A DNA stretch of 64,000 bases from Halomonas sp. TD01 (GCF_923868895.1 NZ_OV350343.1:2790001-2854000), one strand, 5' to 3'. Shown: positions 50,696-63,349, counted from the stretch's first letter. Numbers and translations: made by a program. The notes: generated by a model not told the origin, from the sequence alone.

Positions 50696-52155
50696 TAGGC
50701 GTTCTCCTCGGCAAAAGCAGGGCGTTGTAAGTGCCAATCAGTGGCTTGCTGGAACTGGTGTGCCACGTTTAGCAGCTGTGCTTCTGCAAAGTGGGTACCC
50801 AGAATTTGCAGGCCAACCGGGCGGCCATGGGAAAAGCCCGCAGGGACACTAATGCCAGGAATACCGGCCAGGTTAACGGCGATGGTGTAAATGTCTTGTA
50901 GATACATAGACACCGGGTCTTTCTTAGCGCCAAGATCAAACGCTGGCGTTGGCGATGCGGGGCCCATCAATACATCTACGTCTTCAAAGGCGTCCAGGAA
51001 GTCCTGTCGAATCAACCGGCGAACTTTCTGTGCTTTGGTGTAGTAGGCATCAAAAAAGCCTTCAGAGAGCGTGTGCGTGCCAATCAGAATGCGTCGCTTT
51101 ACCTCATCACCGAAGCCTTCTTCACGAGATCGCTTGTAGAGATCAATAAGGTCAGACGGTGCATCGCAGCGATGACCAAAACGCACGCCATCATAGCGAG
51201 AGAGGTTCGAGGATGCTTCAGCAGGGGCAATAACGTAATAAGCCGGAATCGCATAGTGGGTATGCGGCAGGCTTACTTCGCGTACGGTCGCTCCTAGTGA
51301 TTCATATACTTTTACTGCTTCGCGAACAGCTTTTTCGACGTCAGCGTCTAAACCATCGCCAAAGTACTCCTTCGGCAGGCCTATTTTGAGGCCGGAAAGC
51401 GGTGCGTTGAGCGTTTCGGTGTAGTCGGGAACGCCGCGGGCAACGCTAGTGGAATCGCGTACGTCATGTCCGGCAATCACATTGAGTAGATGCGCGCAGT
51501 CTTCAGCACTTTTTGCCATCGGGCCAGCCTGATCGAGGCTAGATGCATAGGCAATGATGCCGTAGCGAGAAACACGGCCATACGTTGGCTTCAGGCCGGT
51601 GATGCCACAAAACGCCGCTGGTTGGCGAATAGAGCCGCCGGTATCTGTGCCCATTGCAGCAGGTACAAGACCTGCTGCAACTGCTGCGGCGCTGCCACCG
51701 GAGCTGCCGCCAGGAACCGCAGTAAGGTCCCAAGGGTTTTTTACCGCACCAAAATAGCTATTTTCATTGGAAGAGCCCATAGCGAACTCGTCCATGTTGG
51801 TTTTACCCAGACTAATGGTGCCCGCTGCGTTGAGTTTTTCTACCACGGTGGCATTGTAAGGCGCGATAAAATTATCGAGCATTTTCGAACCGCAGCTGGT
51901 CTTAACCCCTTGGGTACAAAAGATATCTTTCAGTGCGAAGGGAATGCCTGTTAGCTTGCCAGCCTTGCCTGCTGCACGAGCGCTGTCGGCAGCTTCTGCC
52001 TGATTAAGTGCTTGCTCAGCAGTAACGGTAATAAAGCTATTGAGCGTGCCGTCAGCTTGCTCAATACGCTGTAAAAAGTGTGAAGTCAGCTCTCGGCTGG
52101 AAAGTTCACCGCTTTTCAGGGCGGTGGCAAGCTGCGTTACAGTTTTATCATGCAT
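50695..52155 (-). CDS. gatA: Aspartyl/glutamyl-tRNA amidotransferase subunit A
   Basis: A 486-residue amidase-signature glutaminase that releases ammonia for GatB. The catalytic Ser-cisSer-Lys triad is found in FALKDIF (Lys), [11 protein letters not shown] (cis-Ser) and [12 protein letters not shown] (nucleophile region). Length is as usual (about 485). It sits between gatC (68-base gap) and gatB (1-base overlap). Confidence 0.97.
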   Translation of the reverse strand: MHDKTVTQLATALKSGELSSRELTSHFLQRIEQADGTLNSFITVTAEQALNQAEAADSARAAGKAGKLTGIPFALKDIFCTQGVKTSCGSKMLDNFIAPYNATVVEKLNAAGTISLGKTNMDEFAMGSSNENSYFGAVKNPWDLTAVPGGSSGGSAAAVAAGLVPAAMGTDTGGSIRQPAAFCGITGLKPTYGRVSRYGIIAYASSLDQAGPMAKSAEDCAHLLNVIAGHDVRDSTSVARGVPDYTETLNAPLSGLKIGLPKEYFGDGLDADVEKAVREAVKVYESLGATVREVSLPHTHYAIPAYYVIAPAEASSNLSRYDGVRFGHRCDAPSDLIDLYKRSREEGFGDEVKRRILIGTHTLSEGFFDAYYTKAQKVRRLIRQDFLDAFEDVDVLMGPASPTPAFDLGAKKDPVSMYLQDIYTIAVNLAGIPGISVPAGFSHGRPVGLQILGTHFAEAQLLNVAHQFQQATDWHLQRPAFAEENA

Positions 52156-52223
52156 GACCCGGAAGCTCCGTTCGGGGGCGAATAGAAAGAGCAGAAAATA
52201 GCGGCCTGTGCGTGGTAATCTGG

Positions 52224-52511
52224 CTACTCCACCACGCGAGGTACGAGATATAGGCCATTTTCTACTGCCGGAGCACAGCGCTGGAAAGCGTCGCGCTGGT
52301 TAGTTTCCGTGACTTCGTCGGCTCGCAGCCGTTGCGTGGCATCCAGTGGGTGCGCAAGCGGCGCGACGCCATCGGTGTTCAGGCTTTGTAGCTGGTCGAC
52401 CATGTCCAGGATGCGGCTTAGATCGTCGACAAAACCACTGGCTTGGTCATCGCTAACGGCGAGTCGGGCCAAGTGTGCGGCCCGGCGCACATGAGATTCT
52501 TCAAGCGCCAT
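52224..52511 (-). CDS. gatC: Aspartyl/glutamyl-tRNA amidotransferase subunit C
   Basis: A 95-residue belt subunit that stabilises GatA-GatB. The N-terminal helix motif is [17 protein letters not shown] and the C-terminal segment [21 protein letters not shown] is characteristic. I chose ATG at 52511 because [14 protein letters not shown] fits the family; an extension to 52553 has no match. It heads the gatCAB operon and is divergent from mreB across 229 bases, in which I can name no clear promoter. Confidence 0.95.
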   Translation of the reverse strand: MALEESHVRRAAHLARLAVSDDQASGFVDDLSRILDMVDQLQSLNTDGVAPLAHPLDATQRLRADEVTETNQRDAFQRCAPAVENGLYLVPRVVE

Positions 52512-52728
52512 GATCGAAATTTCCTCGCAAACGTGATGGAACATATTCCGCATTCAGCGGTATACATACGGTCATCTTAAATTCGTCTTGTGTAGCAGAC
52601 GTAGAAAATAGCCGCAAAAGGTACCACATATTGGCCCTAACGGGCAGTATTAGGCACGACTCGTGCTTGCTGCCAAGGGGTTGCGGTGATACCGTTTGCA
52701 TCCGCACAGGGTTCCCGGTCTGCACTAG

Positions 52729-53778
<1,050 letters not shown>

Positions 53779-53801
53779 TCGTAGCGGTTTATCGCGGGGG
53801 A

Positions 53802-54740
53802 TTGCCTATTAAGCCGCTATTTTCGCACGAGTCATTGCCAGGGTATCGGCTATTCTTCTGTGTGCTATTGGCAAGCATTTTAATGTTTGCTGATCAGCGT
53901 TTTACCCGCATGGAAGATGTGCGCGCCCAGATGACGATGATTGTTGCCCCTATTCAGTGGGTCGTTAGCGTGCCTAGCGATCTGCTCAATTGGGGTGCGC
54001 TTGCGCTTTCTGATCAACAGGCGCTTGTCGATGAAAATCGACGCCTGCGTGAACAAATTTTGACGCTTTCACATCGTGGTCAGCGGTTGGCTAATCTGAC
54101 CGCGGAGAATGCAGAGTTACGCGATCTTCTGAAAGCGGCTCAACGTAGAGATATTCCTTACATAACCGCTGAGCTACTGTCGCTTGATAATGATCCATTT
54201 AGCCATCAGATGGTGGTTGACCGGGGACACCGAAATGGTGCCTATGTCGGTCAACCGGTGATTGATGCTTTTGGCTTAGTGGGGCAGGTGACCGCCGTGT
54301 CGGCGTATTCAAGCCGCGTTCTGCTACTGGCTGATGCTAGCCATGCATTGCCCGTTCAAGTGAACCGTAATGGCCTGCGATTTATTGTGCAGGGGGCCGG
54401 TCGTTACGGAAGCGTGAATGTTTTGCATGTGCCAGATACCGCAGATATACGCGAAGGAGATCTGCTAACGACATCAGGGTTGGCAGGGCGCTTCCCGCCA
54501 GGTCATCCCGTTGCTAGGGTTACCGACGTTTATCACGACCCAGGCCAGCCTTTTGCTCAAGTGACCGCAGAGCCTTCTGCTCAGTTGCAGCGTTCACGTC
54601 ACTTCCTATTGCTGTTCCCGCCGCCCCGCGAAGAAATAGAAGATACTATTTGGGGGGAGGATATGGATATTTCAGCTGCTGCACTGCACGCTGCTCAGCG
54701 TATCGGCTTGCAGCAGAATGCTGCTCAGGAGGCGCCGTAA
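53802..54740 (+). CDS. mreC: Rod shape-determining protein MreC
   Basis: A bitopic inner-membrane protein of up to 312 residues that links MreB to the periplasmic elongation machinery. It has a short cytoplasmic N-terminus, one transmembrane helix (about 15-32), a coiled coil (about 68-110) and a beta-barrel periplasmic domain with DPFSHQMVVDRGHRNG and SRVLLLADASHALPVQVN. The start is unusual. TTG at 53802 lies one base after GGGGG, while ATT at 53808 is 7 bases after it and gives an IKPLFSH start matching the E. coli MKPIFSR. The stop overlaps mreD (TAATG). Confidence 0.94.
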   Translation: MPIKPLFSHESLPGYRLFFCVLLASILMFADQRFTRMEDVRAQMTMIVAPIQWVVSVPSDLLNWGALALSDQQALVDENRRLREQILTLSHRGQRLANLTAENAELRDLLKAAQRRDIPYITAELLSLDNDPFSHQMVVDRGHRNGAYVGQPVIDAFGLVGQVTAVSAYSSRVLLLADASHALPVQVNRNGLRFIVQGAGRYGSVNVLHVPDTADIREGDLLTTSGLAGRFPPGHPVARVTDVYHDPGQPFAQVTAEPSAQLQRSRHFLLLFPPPREEIEDTIWGEDMDISAAALHAAQRIGLQQNAAQEAP

Positions 54741-55228
54741 TGGCCAAACCGCCAGTGGTGTCGCTTATCTTCGTGTGGTTTACGCTTGTACTTGCGCTGT
54801 GCTTACAAGTGATGCCTTTAGCCGAAGGGTGGCAAGTATATCGTCCTGAGTGGATAGGACTAATGCTGATTTACTGGTGCATGCGAACGCCTGATAGAGT
54901 TGGCGTTTTCCATGGATTCGTAATCGGTATTCTGATGGATCTAATTGAAGGTACCGCGCTAGGTCAGCATGCTCTAATATTATCGCTGTTGGCTTTCTTA
55001 TGTGCTTTGGTTTACCCCCGCTTTCGCGCTTACTCCCTAGTACAGCAATCTGTTCTTGTGCTGGTCTTATTAGGCCTGGTGCAGTTGATTGAGCAGTGGT
55101 TACGCACATTGACGGGGGATTTTTCGATCCATTTGTCTTTTTTGATTCCATCATTGATCAGCGCTGTTCTGTGGCCCTGGTGGTCTACCATGCTTAAAGC
55201 ACTCGAACAGCGTTTAGCCAATGTGTAA
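54740..55228 (+). CDS. mreD: Rod shape-determining protein MreD
   Basis: A 162-residue inner-membrane protein with five or six hydrophobic segments that works with MreC, RodA and PBP2 in the elongasome. The MreD-typical RPEWIGLMLIYW and GFVIGILMDLIEGTALGQHAL are seen. The ATG at 54740 follows a perfect AGGAGG and overlaps the mreC stop by one base; a longer frame beginning at 54650 runs inside mreC and was rejected. Confidence 0.95.
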   Translation: MAKPPVVSLIFVWFTLVLALCLQVMPLAEGWQVYRPEWIGLMLIYWCMRTPDRVGVFHGFVIGILMDLIEGTALGQHALILSLLAFLCALVYPRFRAYSLVQQSVLVLVLLGLVQLIEQWLRTLTGDFSIHLSFLIPSLISAVLWPWWSTMLKALEQRLANV

Positions 55229-55291
55229 TGGTTGATGGTGCCGAGGCCTTATAAGCTACTGAGGGTTTAATAAGTTGCTGGAGCTGCGGTA

Positions 55292-55915
55292 ATGGACGTT
55301 TCACTTCCTGTCGAAGCCACCAAGTTGTCGCCTGTATTATGCCTTGCATCGGCATCGCCCAGGCGAAAAGCGTTGTTGGCATCAATTGGTGTGATGGTGG
55401 AGGTAATGCCCAGTGACGTAGATGAGACGCCGCGCGAAGGTGAAGCTGCGCACGCTTATGTCGAGCGCTTAGCTATCGCTAAAGCGCAAGCGGCTGTTTT
55501 AAAAACAACCCTTCCGGTGCTGGGGTCGGATACGGCTGTGGTGATTGATGATCAGATACTGGGCAAGCCAATTGATGAGCAAGATGCGGCCGTTATGCTT
55601 AAGAAGCTTTCAGGACGTCGTCATTACGTATTAACGGCAGTCGCTGTGGTTGGCCCTAAGGGTGTACTCTCTTGTTGTGTGACAACGGTCGTCAAAATGC
55701 GTGGAATAAGTCAGCAGGAGATAGCTGATTATTGGCAAACTGGGGAGCCAGCCGACAAAGCCGGAGGATATGCCATTCAAGGTTTAGCCGCCGTGTTTGT
55801 TGAAGAAATAAAGGGCAGCCACTCAGCCGTCGTTGGGCTGCCATTATATGAAACAACACGCTTGTTGTGCCAGCAAGGGGTGCCAATCTGGGCGGGCTAC
55901 TATCAGCAAAGATAA
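55292..55915 (+). CDS. maf: Maf-family nucleoside triphosphate pyrophosphatase
   Basis: A 207-residue Maf/Ham1-like enzyme that hydrolyses noncanonical or excess nucleotides (YhdE-type members act on dTTP and UTP). The N-terminal substrate loop is LASASPRRKALL, and GSDTAVVIDDQILGKP and KAGGYAIQG are characteristic. It lies between mreD and rng as in most gammaproteobacteria. The ATG follows GGAG with 8-base spacing. Confidence 0.95.
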   Translation: MDVSLPVEATKLSPVLCLASASPRRKALLASIGVMVEVMPSDVDETPREGEAAHAYVERLAIAKAQAAVLKTTLPVLGSDTAVVIDDQILGKPIDEQDAAVMLKKLSGRRHYVLTAVAVVGPKGVLSCCVTTVVKMRGISQQEIADYWQTGEPADKAGGYAIQGLAAVFVEEIKGSHSAVVGLPLYETTRLLCQQGVPIWAGYYQQR

Positions 55916-55974
55916 CCGCCATTTCGCCGCCTGCTGTGTTGGCAAGGATACTGTGACTCAATAAGGAATTTTGC

Positions 55975-57438
55975 ATGAGCGGTGAAGTCCTCATCAATTT
56001 AACGCCAATGGAGACCCGCGTTGCGCTGGTGGAAAATGGTGTCTTACAAGAGGCACTCATTGAGCGCTCACGTAGGCGCGGAATTGTAGGCAATATCTAC
56101 AAAGGCAAAGTAGTGCGTGTACTGCCTGGTATGCAGGCTGCTTTTGTTGATATTGGCCTTGAGCGCGCAGCGTTTATTCATGCCCATGAGGTAATGCCAC
56201 CGGGTACGCCTAATGATGAACAGCAGACTATTGGTCAGTTGTTGCATGAAGGTCAGGCGCTTGTCGTTCAGGTTACCAAAGACCCCATTGGTAGCAAGGG
56301 GGCTAGGCTCACCACCCACCTCTCGATTCCTTCACGTTATCTTGTTTATATGCCTGATTCTCCCCATCATGGTGTGTCTCAGCGCATTGAAGATGAGCGA
56401 GAGCGGGAGCGTTTGAAAGCGCTGCTTGATACGGGAATTGACGAGCAGACCATCGAGGTAACCGGTGGTTTTATCGTACGCACAGCGGCTGAAGGTGTCG
56501 TCGATGAAGAGCTGGCAGGTGACATGTACTTCCTGCTGCGGATTTGGCGCAAGGTAAGTGAGCGTAAAATAACGGCTGCATCGCCAAGCGTGATTTATGA
56601 CGACCTGCCTTTGTTTATGCGCACGTTGCGTGATGTCATGCGTGATGATATTGAAAAAGTGCGCATCGATTCCCGCGAGAACTTTGTCAAGCTGGTCGAG
56701 TTTGCTGAAGAGTTTATGCCTGATGCGGTAGATCGTATCGAGTATTATCCTGGCGAACGCCCCATCTTTGATTTGTACAGTGTTGAAGATGAAATTCAAA
56801 AAGCGCTGGGTCGTAAGGTTCAACTGAAGTCCGGTGGCTATCTGGTTATCGACCCGACAGAAGCAATGACCACGATTGATGTTAATACGGGTGGTTATGT
56901 CGGTCATCGTAATCTTGAAGAGACGATTTTTAAAACGAACCTTGAGGCGGCGACTGCGATTGCCCGTCAGTTAAGGCTACGCAACCTTGGCGGCATTATT
57001 ATTATCGACTTTATCGATATGATAGATGTAGAGCATCAACGCCAAGTGTTGCGCGTGCTTGAGAAAGCGCTAGAGCGTGATCATGCGAAGACGAAGTGTA
57101 CCGGTGTAACTGAGCTGGGCTTAGTGCAGTTGACTCGTAAACGCACGCGGGAAAGCCTGGAGCAAACCCTATGTGAGGCATGCCCAACATGCAGTGGGCG
57201 CGGTACGTTGAAAACCCCTGAGACGGTCTGTTACGAGATCTTTCGCGAGATACTACGCGAAGAGCGTGCCTACAGCGCCGAAACGTATATGGTGCTTGCT
57301 TCTCAGCCGGTGGTTGACAGACTGTTGGACGAGGAGTCTGCGGCGGTCGCTGATCTGGAAACGTTTATTAATAAAACCATTCGTTTTCAAGTAGAGCAAC
57401 ACTACTCCCAAGAACAGTACGACATCGTACTAATGTAA
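55975..57438 (+). CDS. rng: Ribonuclease G
   Basis: A 487-residue endoribonuclease that processes the 5' end of 16S rRNA and some mRNAs. The S1 domain (about 35-125) begins with NIYKGKVVRVLPGMQAAFVD, the Mg2+-binding catalytic Asp residues are D302 (DVNTGG) and D345 (IDFIDM), and the zinc-link is CEACPTCSGRG. Length matches E. coli RNase G (489), without the long RNase E scaffold. Stop and yhdP start overlap as TAATG. Confidence 0.97.
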   Translation: MSGEVLINLTPMETRVALVENGVLQEALIERSRRRGIVGNIYKGKVVRVLPGMQAAFVDIGLERAAFIHAHEVMPPGTPNDEQQTIGQLLHEGQALVVQVTKDPIGSKGARLTTHLSIPSRYLVYMPDSPHHGVSQRIEDERERERLKALLDTGIDEQTIEVTGGFIVRTAAEGVVDEELAGDMYFLLRIWRKVSERKITAASPSVIYDDLPLFMRTLRDVMRDDIEKVRIDSRENFVKLVEFAEEFMPDAVDRIEYYPGERPIFDLYSVEDEIQKALGRKVQLKSGGYLVIDPTEAMTTIDVNTGGYVGHRNLEETIFKTNLEAATAIARQLRLRNLGGIIIIDFIDMIDVEHQRQVLRVLEKALERDHAKTKCTGVTELGLVQLTRKRTRESLEQTLCEACPTCSGRGTLKTPETVCYEIFREILREERAYSAETYMVLASQPVVDRLLDEESAAVADLETFINKTIRFQVEQHYSQEQYDIVLM

Positions 57439-60400
57439 TGATAGCGCTACGTTCATTATCTCGATGGTGCCTAGTAGTGATCGCATCGCTACTAGGAAGC
57501 CTTGCTGTCTTTCTGCTGTTGGCACGTTTATTAATTAGCCAATCCAGTCTGTTAACACCGAAAATAGAAGCGTTGCTAGAGGCCCGAGTAGGGGTGCCCG
57601 TTAGTATAGAGCACCTGTCGCTGTCGTTGGCTCGTAACGATCTTGTTTTGCGACTGGAAGGGGTGCATTCAGCAGCGCCTGACGGGCAGCAATTAGTATC
57701 CCTTGAAAGTGCACATTTACGTCTTGATGGTTGGGCGACATTGAGAAGTGTCGCGCCCGTGTTTAATGATGCGCGCATTACAGGCCTTGAGTTTCACCTA
57801 TACCAGCAGGGCGATGCTGCATGGGGCTGGCCCGCACCGGCAGAGCTACCGATTGTCATGTCCCAAGAGCCAACCGTTGATTTAGCTACGCTGGACGCCT
57901 GGGCGGGTCTTATTCTTCGTCAGCGACTGTGGGTAGATAATACTCGCTTGGTGCTGCATGGAAGGCAGCAAGCCGTTACCTTGCACGCGCCTACTTTACT
58001 GCTCAATGGCGATGAGCGGCGGACGCGTTTGGAAGGTGCCGTTACGATCATAGAGTCACAAGGTTCGGAATCTCAAAAATCGGAATTGCAAGTAAAAGAG
58101 GTTCAAGAAAAAGAGGCTCAAGAAGCGCTGCCAGCCATTGCGATGAACGTGGAGATGCAACCCGGAAAACAGGGGTTTCGTGATTTTTCAGCGGCGCTTC
58201 AATTAGACATGCAGTTGGATCATTTAGTCGCATTAGCCGCTGTTTTACGCTCCGATAGGATGCCTTCCCTAGAGCAAGCGGGAGGTGAGGTTACGTTGTG
58301 GGGACGCTGGCATGCAGGGCGCTTGGATGAAGCTCGCTTGGCTGTCGATGTTCCACAGCTGACCCTGCGTCACGAGATTCAATACGCCGTACTTCAAAAC
58401 ATTCAGGCCAATGGCCTTTGGCAACGAGACGGTGAGGGCGGCGAAGCATGGCTTAGTGGCAATGCTGAAAATGTCGAGTGGGCACGGCCTGAAGGTGGAA
58501 GTGGTGGCCCAGCCTTGCCGCGGCATTGGTACTTGTCCCACCAACCTGATCGCTGGGAAGTGCGTACCAGCGCATTTGAACTGGCTTCATTGGCTGCTTG
58601 GCGCGACTATATTTTGCTGCCTGAGTCGCTTACTCGAGTGTTACAAACACTATCACCCCGTGGTCAGGTTCAGGGTTTGCGTTTAGGCCAGCAGGAAGGG
58701 CGTTGGGGGGTTGATGCGTCGTTAACCAATGTGGCGGTGCTTCCCTGGGAGCAAGCGCCAGGAGGTGGTCCGCTAGACGCCTGGGTGCAGGCAAGAGATT
58801 TTCGCGGCAGAGTAACGTTTAACAGCGCTGGAAGCAGTTCGCTTAACTTTCCTGAATTGTTTGAGTCACCCATGCTGTTGAGTCATGCAGAGGGCGTGGT
58901 GGAGTGGGTTTATGACGGCCCAAGCACCATGATCAGTGGCAGAGATTTACGCTTAGATTGGGATGGTGCCAAGGTAAGCGGAGGTTTTGGCCTGATTGCG
59001 AGTGAACAAGGCGGCCAGTTTGGGCTTGATATTGCGTTTGCAAATGTTGATGCACTTAATTATCCACTTTCTCAGTGGCTGCCTGTTAAAGCCCTTGAGC
59101 CTGAACTTCGTGAGTGGCTATTAACTGACGTAGGTGGTGTTGTTCCCCATGGCTCGCTCAAGCTTAGCTTTCCCTTTACTGGGGAAGAGGCTGATTCAGA
59201 AAGCCAGTTTGCTGAAGAAATTTCCTCCACGTTGGCCCTCTCTGTCACGCAAGGACGATTACCTATCGCGCCTGAGTGGCCCATGCTTGAAGAGATTCAA
59301 GGCAGATTGATTTGGAAAGACCAAGTGCTAGAGGCGAGTATTCAGCACGCTGAAAGTCAGGGCATCGACGTCTCTGATGGGGTGCTGAAGATGGCTGATG
59401 AGACGCTTAATTTGTCGGGAAGTCTCAGCAGTAATAGCGATTCACTGCTGGCATTTCTTCAGACGATGCCTGAGATTGATATCTCCCTGCTTAACGATGT
59501 TCGTGCAGAGGGCAGTGTTGAGGGTGAGATTGCCTTGTCGTTACCGCTGAACGCGCCTGACTCACTGCAGCTAGAGATTAATGCTCGACCAAACTTCACA
59601 ACGCTTGCTTTTCAGCCCGTAGACATTCCACTAGAAAATCTTCAGGGGCAGCTGACGTGGCAGCAGCACGGTGAAAAAAGCGCTTTGCTTGGTCATGTCT
59701 CGGGTCAGTTGTCAGGCAGTTCTGTAGAAGCGGATATCGATGTTCCTGACGATGGTATTGCCCTGCGCGGCGATATTGATATCGCCACCTTGTTTCAGCT
59801 GGCCAATATTCCCGGTGAACAAGCTCGCCAACTGTTTGGTGGGCGTACTCAGTGGCGTGGACAGATCAATTTACAGCCATCACCGTCGATCGTCCTTGAG
59901 AGCCGTTTGCTTGGCATTACAAGCGGATTGCCAGCGCCATTTGGTAAGACCGCTGAACAGCCATGGCCATGGCTGTTACGCGCTGACTTCGATAGTGGCC
60001 GCTTAACAACACAGTTAGCCGATATTGTTAATGCCCGTGTGCAGCTTGGCAATAATGAGCTGGCTGGAGTGGTTGCTCTAGGCAGTGCAGGCGCTCTTGA
60101 TAACTGGCCGACGCAACCAGGCTGGAGAGTTGTCGCGCATGTTGATGAGTTGCCTCTCGATGACTGGCAGGAAGCGTTGTCTCCGTTAATGCAAGCGTCG
60201 TCTCCAACGAGCGGCGACGGTGGGGATACGCCGATATCAGTAATGCTTAGTACGCCTTGCGTGCATTTCCGTGATACGTGTTTTGGTCGGCTAGAAGCGA
60301 CAGGCAGTATCGAAGGAAAGCGCTTGGCTATGCAGTTAAACGGTGATCTTGTATCAGGTCGAGTGGATTATCAGCCTGATAGCGCACTGCCGCTTGATAT

Positions 60401-61349
60401 TGCCATCTCGTCGCTGGAGGTAGATCGACTATTCGATATGCCGGCTGCAGCACATGACAGCAGTGCGCCGACGCCTGGCTCTTGGATGGATGCCGTCGAA
60501 ACCCAGCACACTACCCCGAGTGCGATTCCAGAATGGCTTAACCAGTTGCCGAATGGCAGGCTCCGGCTAGCTGATATTAGCGTTGGTGAAGGACGTTTTG
60601 GGCCGCTAACCGCTTATTGGCAAGCCCGAGATCAACGCTTTACCCTTTCCCCAGTTGGCCTCACGTTAGGGCAGCTTACTGCCCGCGGAGAATTGGTTTG
60701 GGAAGGCAATGCTATCAATAGCCATACGCGTGCTGATATTTCGATACAAGGTGGTGATGTGGGCACTGCGTTAGAGCGTTTAGGTCAACCAATTGCTATG
60801 CGTAGCCGTACCACGGATGTCAGTGCCGCGTTGACGTGGCCAGGCGCTCCCTGGCAGTTTGAACTAAGCCGGGCAGAAGGAGACATTCGTACCGATGTAC
60901 GTGACGGGCGCTTTGTGATGCTGGAATCTACGCCGGCTCGCTTGGTTGGCCTTCTTAATTTTGACAATATACTGCGCCGCTTGCGTTTCGACTTTTCAGA
61001 CGTGACGGGGCAGGGAACCGCGTTTGATCGGGTACATGGCACGGCAGATGTGGCTGCTGGTCAACTCATGCTGCGTGGACCACTTACCATTGAAGCACCG
61101 TCCACCACGCTAACCCTGACGGGAAGCGTCAATCTTATACAACGTGAACTTGATCAGCGACTAGGCGTCACACTACCTATCAGCCAAAGCTTGCCCATCG
61201 CAGCTATTGCCGTGGGGGCCCCCATTGTGGGCGGAGCACTTTTTATAGCTGACCAGCTTTTTGGCAAAGCGCTGGATCAAGCGACAACTATCCATTATCG
61301 CGTGCGAGGCCCGTGGACGTCGCCGCAGATTACTCTAGAAGGCCCTTAA
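57438..61349 (+). CDS. yhdP: YhdP family AsmA-like lipid-transport protein
   Basis: A 1303-residue bridge-like envelope protein. It has an N-terminal inner-membrane helix (about 12-32), repeated beta-taco segments through the middle, and a C-terminal AsmA_2/DUF3971 region with [19 protein letters not shown] near the end. In E. coli YhdP works with TamB and YdbH to move phospholipids to the outer membrane. A low-complexity Gln/Lys/Glu insertion at about 206-229 interrupts the N-terminal part. It overlaps rng and tldD by one base on each side. Confidence 0.93.
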   Translation: MIALRSLSRWCLVVIASLLGSLAVFLLLARLLISQSSLLTPKIEALLEARVGVPVSIEHLSLSLARNDLVLRLEGVHSAAPDGQQLVSLESAHLRLDGWATLRSVAPVFNDARITGLEFHLYQQGDAAWGWPAPAELPIVMSQEPTVDLATLDAWAGLILRQRLWVDNTRLVLHGRQQAVTLHAPTLLLNGDERRTRLEGAVTIIESQGSESQKSELQVKEVQEKEAQEALPAIAMNVEMQPGKQGFRDFSAALQLDMQLDHLVALAAVLRSDRMPSLEQAGGEVTLWGRWHAGRLDEARLAVDVPQLTLRHEIQYAVLQNIQANGLWQRDGEGGEAWLSGNAENVEWARPEGGSGGPALPRHWYLSHQPDRWEVRTSAFELASLAAWRDYILLPESLTRVLQTLSPRGQVQGLRLGQQEGRWGVDASLTNVAVLPWEQAPGGGPLDAWVQARDFRGRVTFNSAGSSSLNFPELFESPMLLSHAEGVVEWVYDGPSTMISGRDLRLDWDGAKVSGGFGLIASEQGGQFGLDIAFANVDALNYPLSQWLPVKALEPELREWLLTDVGGVVPHGSLKLSFPFTGEEADSESQFAEEISSTLALSVTQGRLPIAPEWPMLEEIQGRLIWKDQVLEASIQHAESQGIDVSDGVLKMADETLNLSGSLSSNSDSLLAFLQTMPEIDISLLNDVRAEGSVEGEIALSLPLNAPDSLQLEINARPNFTTLAFQPVDIPLENLQGQLTWQQHGEKSALLGHVSGQLSGSSVEADIDVPDDGIALRGDIDIATLFQLANIPGEQARQLFGGRTQWRGQINLQPSPSIVLESRLLGITSGLPAPFGKTAEQPWPWLLRADFDSGRLTTQLADIVNARVQLGNNELAGVVALGSAGALDNWPTQPGWRVVAHVDELPLDDWQEALSPLMQASSPTSGDGGDTPISVMLSTPCVHFRDTCFGRLEATGSIEGKRLAMQLNGDLVSGRVDYQPDSALPLDIAISSLEVDRLFDMPAAAHDSSAPTPGSWMDAVETQHTTPSAIPEWLNQLPNGRLRLADISVGEGRFGPLTAYWQARDQRFTLSPVGLTLGQLTARGELVWEGNAINSHTRADISIQGGDVGTALERLGQPIAMRSRTTDVSAALTWPGAPWQFELSRAEGDIRTDVRDGRFVMLESTPARLVGLLNFDNILRRLRFDFSDVTGQGTAFDRVHGTADVAAGQLMLRGPLTIEAPSTTLTLTGSVNLIQRELDQRLGVTLPISQSLPIAAIAVGAPIVGGALFIADQLFGKALDQATTIHYRVRGPWTSPQITLEGP

Positions 61350-62803
61350 TGACCGTACATAAGAGCGATGTAAATACCGCTGTTTCCATTTTGTTGACAC
61401 CGGGTGGCCTAGATTTGGATGCCCTTGATACGGGGCTATCTTATGCCATGGGCGGTGGTATTGATTATGCCGACCTCTACTTTCAGCGTACTTGGCAAGA
61501 GGGCTGGGTGCTGGAAGATGGTGAAGTAAAAGAAGCCAGCTATAACATTGATGGCGGCGTTGGAGTGCGCTCCTTGGCGGGTGAGAAAACAGGCTTTGCT
61601 TACTCCAATCAAATTACTGCGGACGCACTAATGGATACTGGCCGAACAGCGGCAGGCATTGTGCGTAGTGGTAAGCAACTACCCGGCCAGCCAGTCGTGG
61701 CTGTTAGCGCTGCTAGTCGTTATGCAGGGCTTGACCCACTGGCGGGGCTTTCGGCTGACGAAAAAGTGGCGATGTTGAAACAGGCAGACCGCATAGCACG
61801 CGCGGCTGACCCCTGCATTAGCCAAGTGAGTGCTTCATTATCAGGTACTTACGAAGTGGTGCTAGTGCGTGCCAGCGATGGCACCTTAGCGGCAGATATC
61901 CGCCCATTAGTACGTTTTAACGTGAGTGTCATCGCGGCTAAAAACGGCCGTCGAGAGCGAGGCAGTGCTGGTGGGGGCGGCCGTTACTCGATGTCCAGGC
62001 TGCGGGATGAAAACGTAGCAGAACGCTATGCCAAAGAGGCTGTTCGCCAAGCCTTGGTTAACCTAGAGGCAGTGGATGCACCTGCTGGTCAAATGCCCGT
62101 CGTTCTCGGTGCAGGCTGGCCGGGTATTCTGCTTCATGAAGCAGTGGGCCACGGGCTAGAAGGCGATTTCAATCGCAAGGGTAGTTCAGCCTTTGCTGGG
62201 CGTATGGGAAAACGCGTTGCGGCAAAAGGTGTGACGGTCGTTGATGACGCTACCGTTGCTGACTGCCGTGGTTCGTTAAGCGTGGACGATGAAGGTACGC
62301 CGGGGCAGTACACGCCGCTGATTGAAGACGGTATTTTAACTGGCTATATGCAAGACAAGCTTAACGCACGGTTAATGAATATGGCGCCAACCGGCAATGC
62401 GCGGCGTGAGTCTTTTGCCCATTTGCCGATGCCACGTATGACCAATACCGTAATGCTGGCAGGCCAAGATGAACCTGCTGACATTATCAAAAGCGTTAAG
62501 CGAGGTATCTATGCGGTCAGTTTCGGTGGTGGTCAAGTCGATATTACATCAGGCAAGTTCGTGTTTTCAGCCAGCGAAGCCTACCTCATTGAAGATGGCA
62601 AAATTACTGCGCCTGTCAAAGGCGCTACTTTGATTGGCAACGGCCCTGAGGCAATGGGGCGTGTTTCAATGATAGGCCACGATATGGAAATGGATACAGG
62701 GATTGGTGTATGCGGCAAAGAGGGGCAGGGTGTGCCGGTAGGCGTCGGTCAGCCCACCCTTAAGCTGGATGAGCTGACCGTCGGCGGTACCCAGTCATCG
62801 TGA
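61349..62803 (+). CDS. tldD: Metalloprotease TldD
   Basis: A 484-residue zinc metalloprotease that acts as a heterodimer with PmbA (TldE), whose gene begins 643 bases downstream. The zinc-binding HExxxH is HEAVGH (H263-H268) in [20 protein letters not shown]. Later [31 protein letters not shown] is the conserved C-terminal barrel segment. In E. coli the pair degrades CcdA and matures some ribosomal peptide toxins. The ATG overlaps the yhdP stop by one base. A longer frame beginning at 61313 was rejected. Confidence 0.97.
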   Translation: MTVHKSDVNTAVSILLTPGGLDLDALDTGLSYAMGGGIDYADLYFQRTWQEGWVLEDGEVKEASYNIDGGVGVRSLAGEKTGFAYSNQITADALMDTGRTAAGIVRSGKQLPGQPVVAVSAASRYAGLDPLAGLSADEKVAMLKQADRIARAADPCISQVSASLSGTYEVVLVRASDGTLAADIRPLVRFNVSVIAAKNGRRERGSAGGGGRYSMSRLRDENVAERYAKEAVRQALVNLEAVDAPAGQMPVVLGAGWPGILLHEAVGHGLEGDFNRKGSSAFAGRMGKRVAAKGVTVVDDATVADCRGSLSVDDEGTPGQYTPLIEDGILTGYMQDKLNARLMNMAPTGNARRESFAHLPMPRMTNTVMLAGQDEPADIIKSVKRGIYAVSFGGGQVDITSGKFVFSASEAYLIEDGKITAPVKGATLIGNGPEAMGRVSMIGHDMEMDTGIGVCGKEGQGVPVGVGQPTLKLDELTVGGTQSS

Positions 62804-62827
62804 CCGAGTCATTGAAACAAGCAGGGT

Positions 62828-63349
62828 TTAGAGTGCCAGCGTATCGCGTAAGTGTTTGAACAACTTGCGCGAGCTGGTAGGCGGTTTACTTTGCTCACGC
62901 TCTTTACGTGCGTTCCGCACCAGTTGACGTATTGCCTGGCGGTCAGCGTTTGGGTATTCCGCCATAAATAAATCAACAGCGCTGTCACCTTCCTCAACTA
63001 ACCGATCGCGCCATTTTTCGAGTCGGTGAAAGGCATGATCGCGCTGTTCCTTTTCCTGTTCGATGGCATCGAAGACACCCTGGATAGCAGTAAGGTCCTC
63101 TTTGCGGATAAGCTTGCCCACATATTGCATATGGCGACGGCGACCTTCATGAGAGCGGATGCGCGAGGTCTCTTCTATGGCGCGCAACATATCGTCGGAA
63201 AGTGGAAATTTCGCGCGCTCCGCGGGTTTCATAGCGATAAGCGTTTCGCCAAGCGCCTGAAGGGCATGCATTTCTCGCTTGAGTTGAGACTTACTGGGGC
63301 GCTCTTCTTGTTCGTCAATATCGAAGGACTCGGGACGTTGCTTAGGCAT
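62828..63349 (-). CDS. darP: Ribosome biogenesis factor DarP (YjgA)
   Basis: A 173-residue all-helical protein that binds pre-50S particles and promotes the last maturation steps. Characteristic segments are SKSQLKREMHALQALGETL, EGRRRHMQYVGKLIR and YPNADRQAIRQLVRNARKE. The start is the ATG giving MPKQRPESF; a GTG at 63361 four codons earlier is possible, and neither has a strong ribosome-binding site. It sits between the two halves of the TldD/PmbA protease, as in Pseudomonas. Confidence 0.93.
   Translation of the reverse strand: MPKQRPESFDIDEQEERPSKSQLKREMHALQALGETLIAMKPAERAKFPLSDDMLRAIEETSRIRSHEGRRRHMQYVGKLIRKEDLTAIQGVFDAIEQEKEQRDHAFHRLEKWRDRLVEEGDSAVDLFMAEYPNADRQAIRQLVRNARKEREQSKPPTSSRKLFKHLRDTLAL

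Noticed and set aside
56332..56907. A 191-codon minus-strand frame opposite rng
   Set aside because: Antisense to the conserved catalytic part of RNase G, with no signal, domain or start context.
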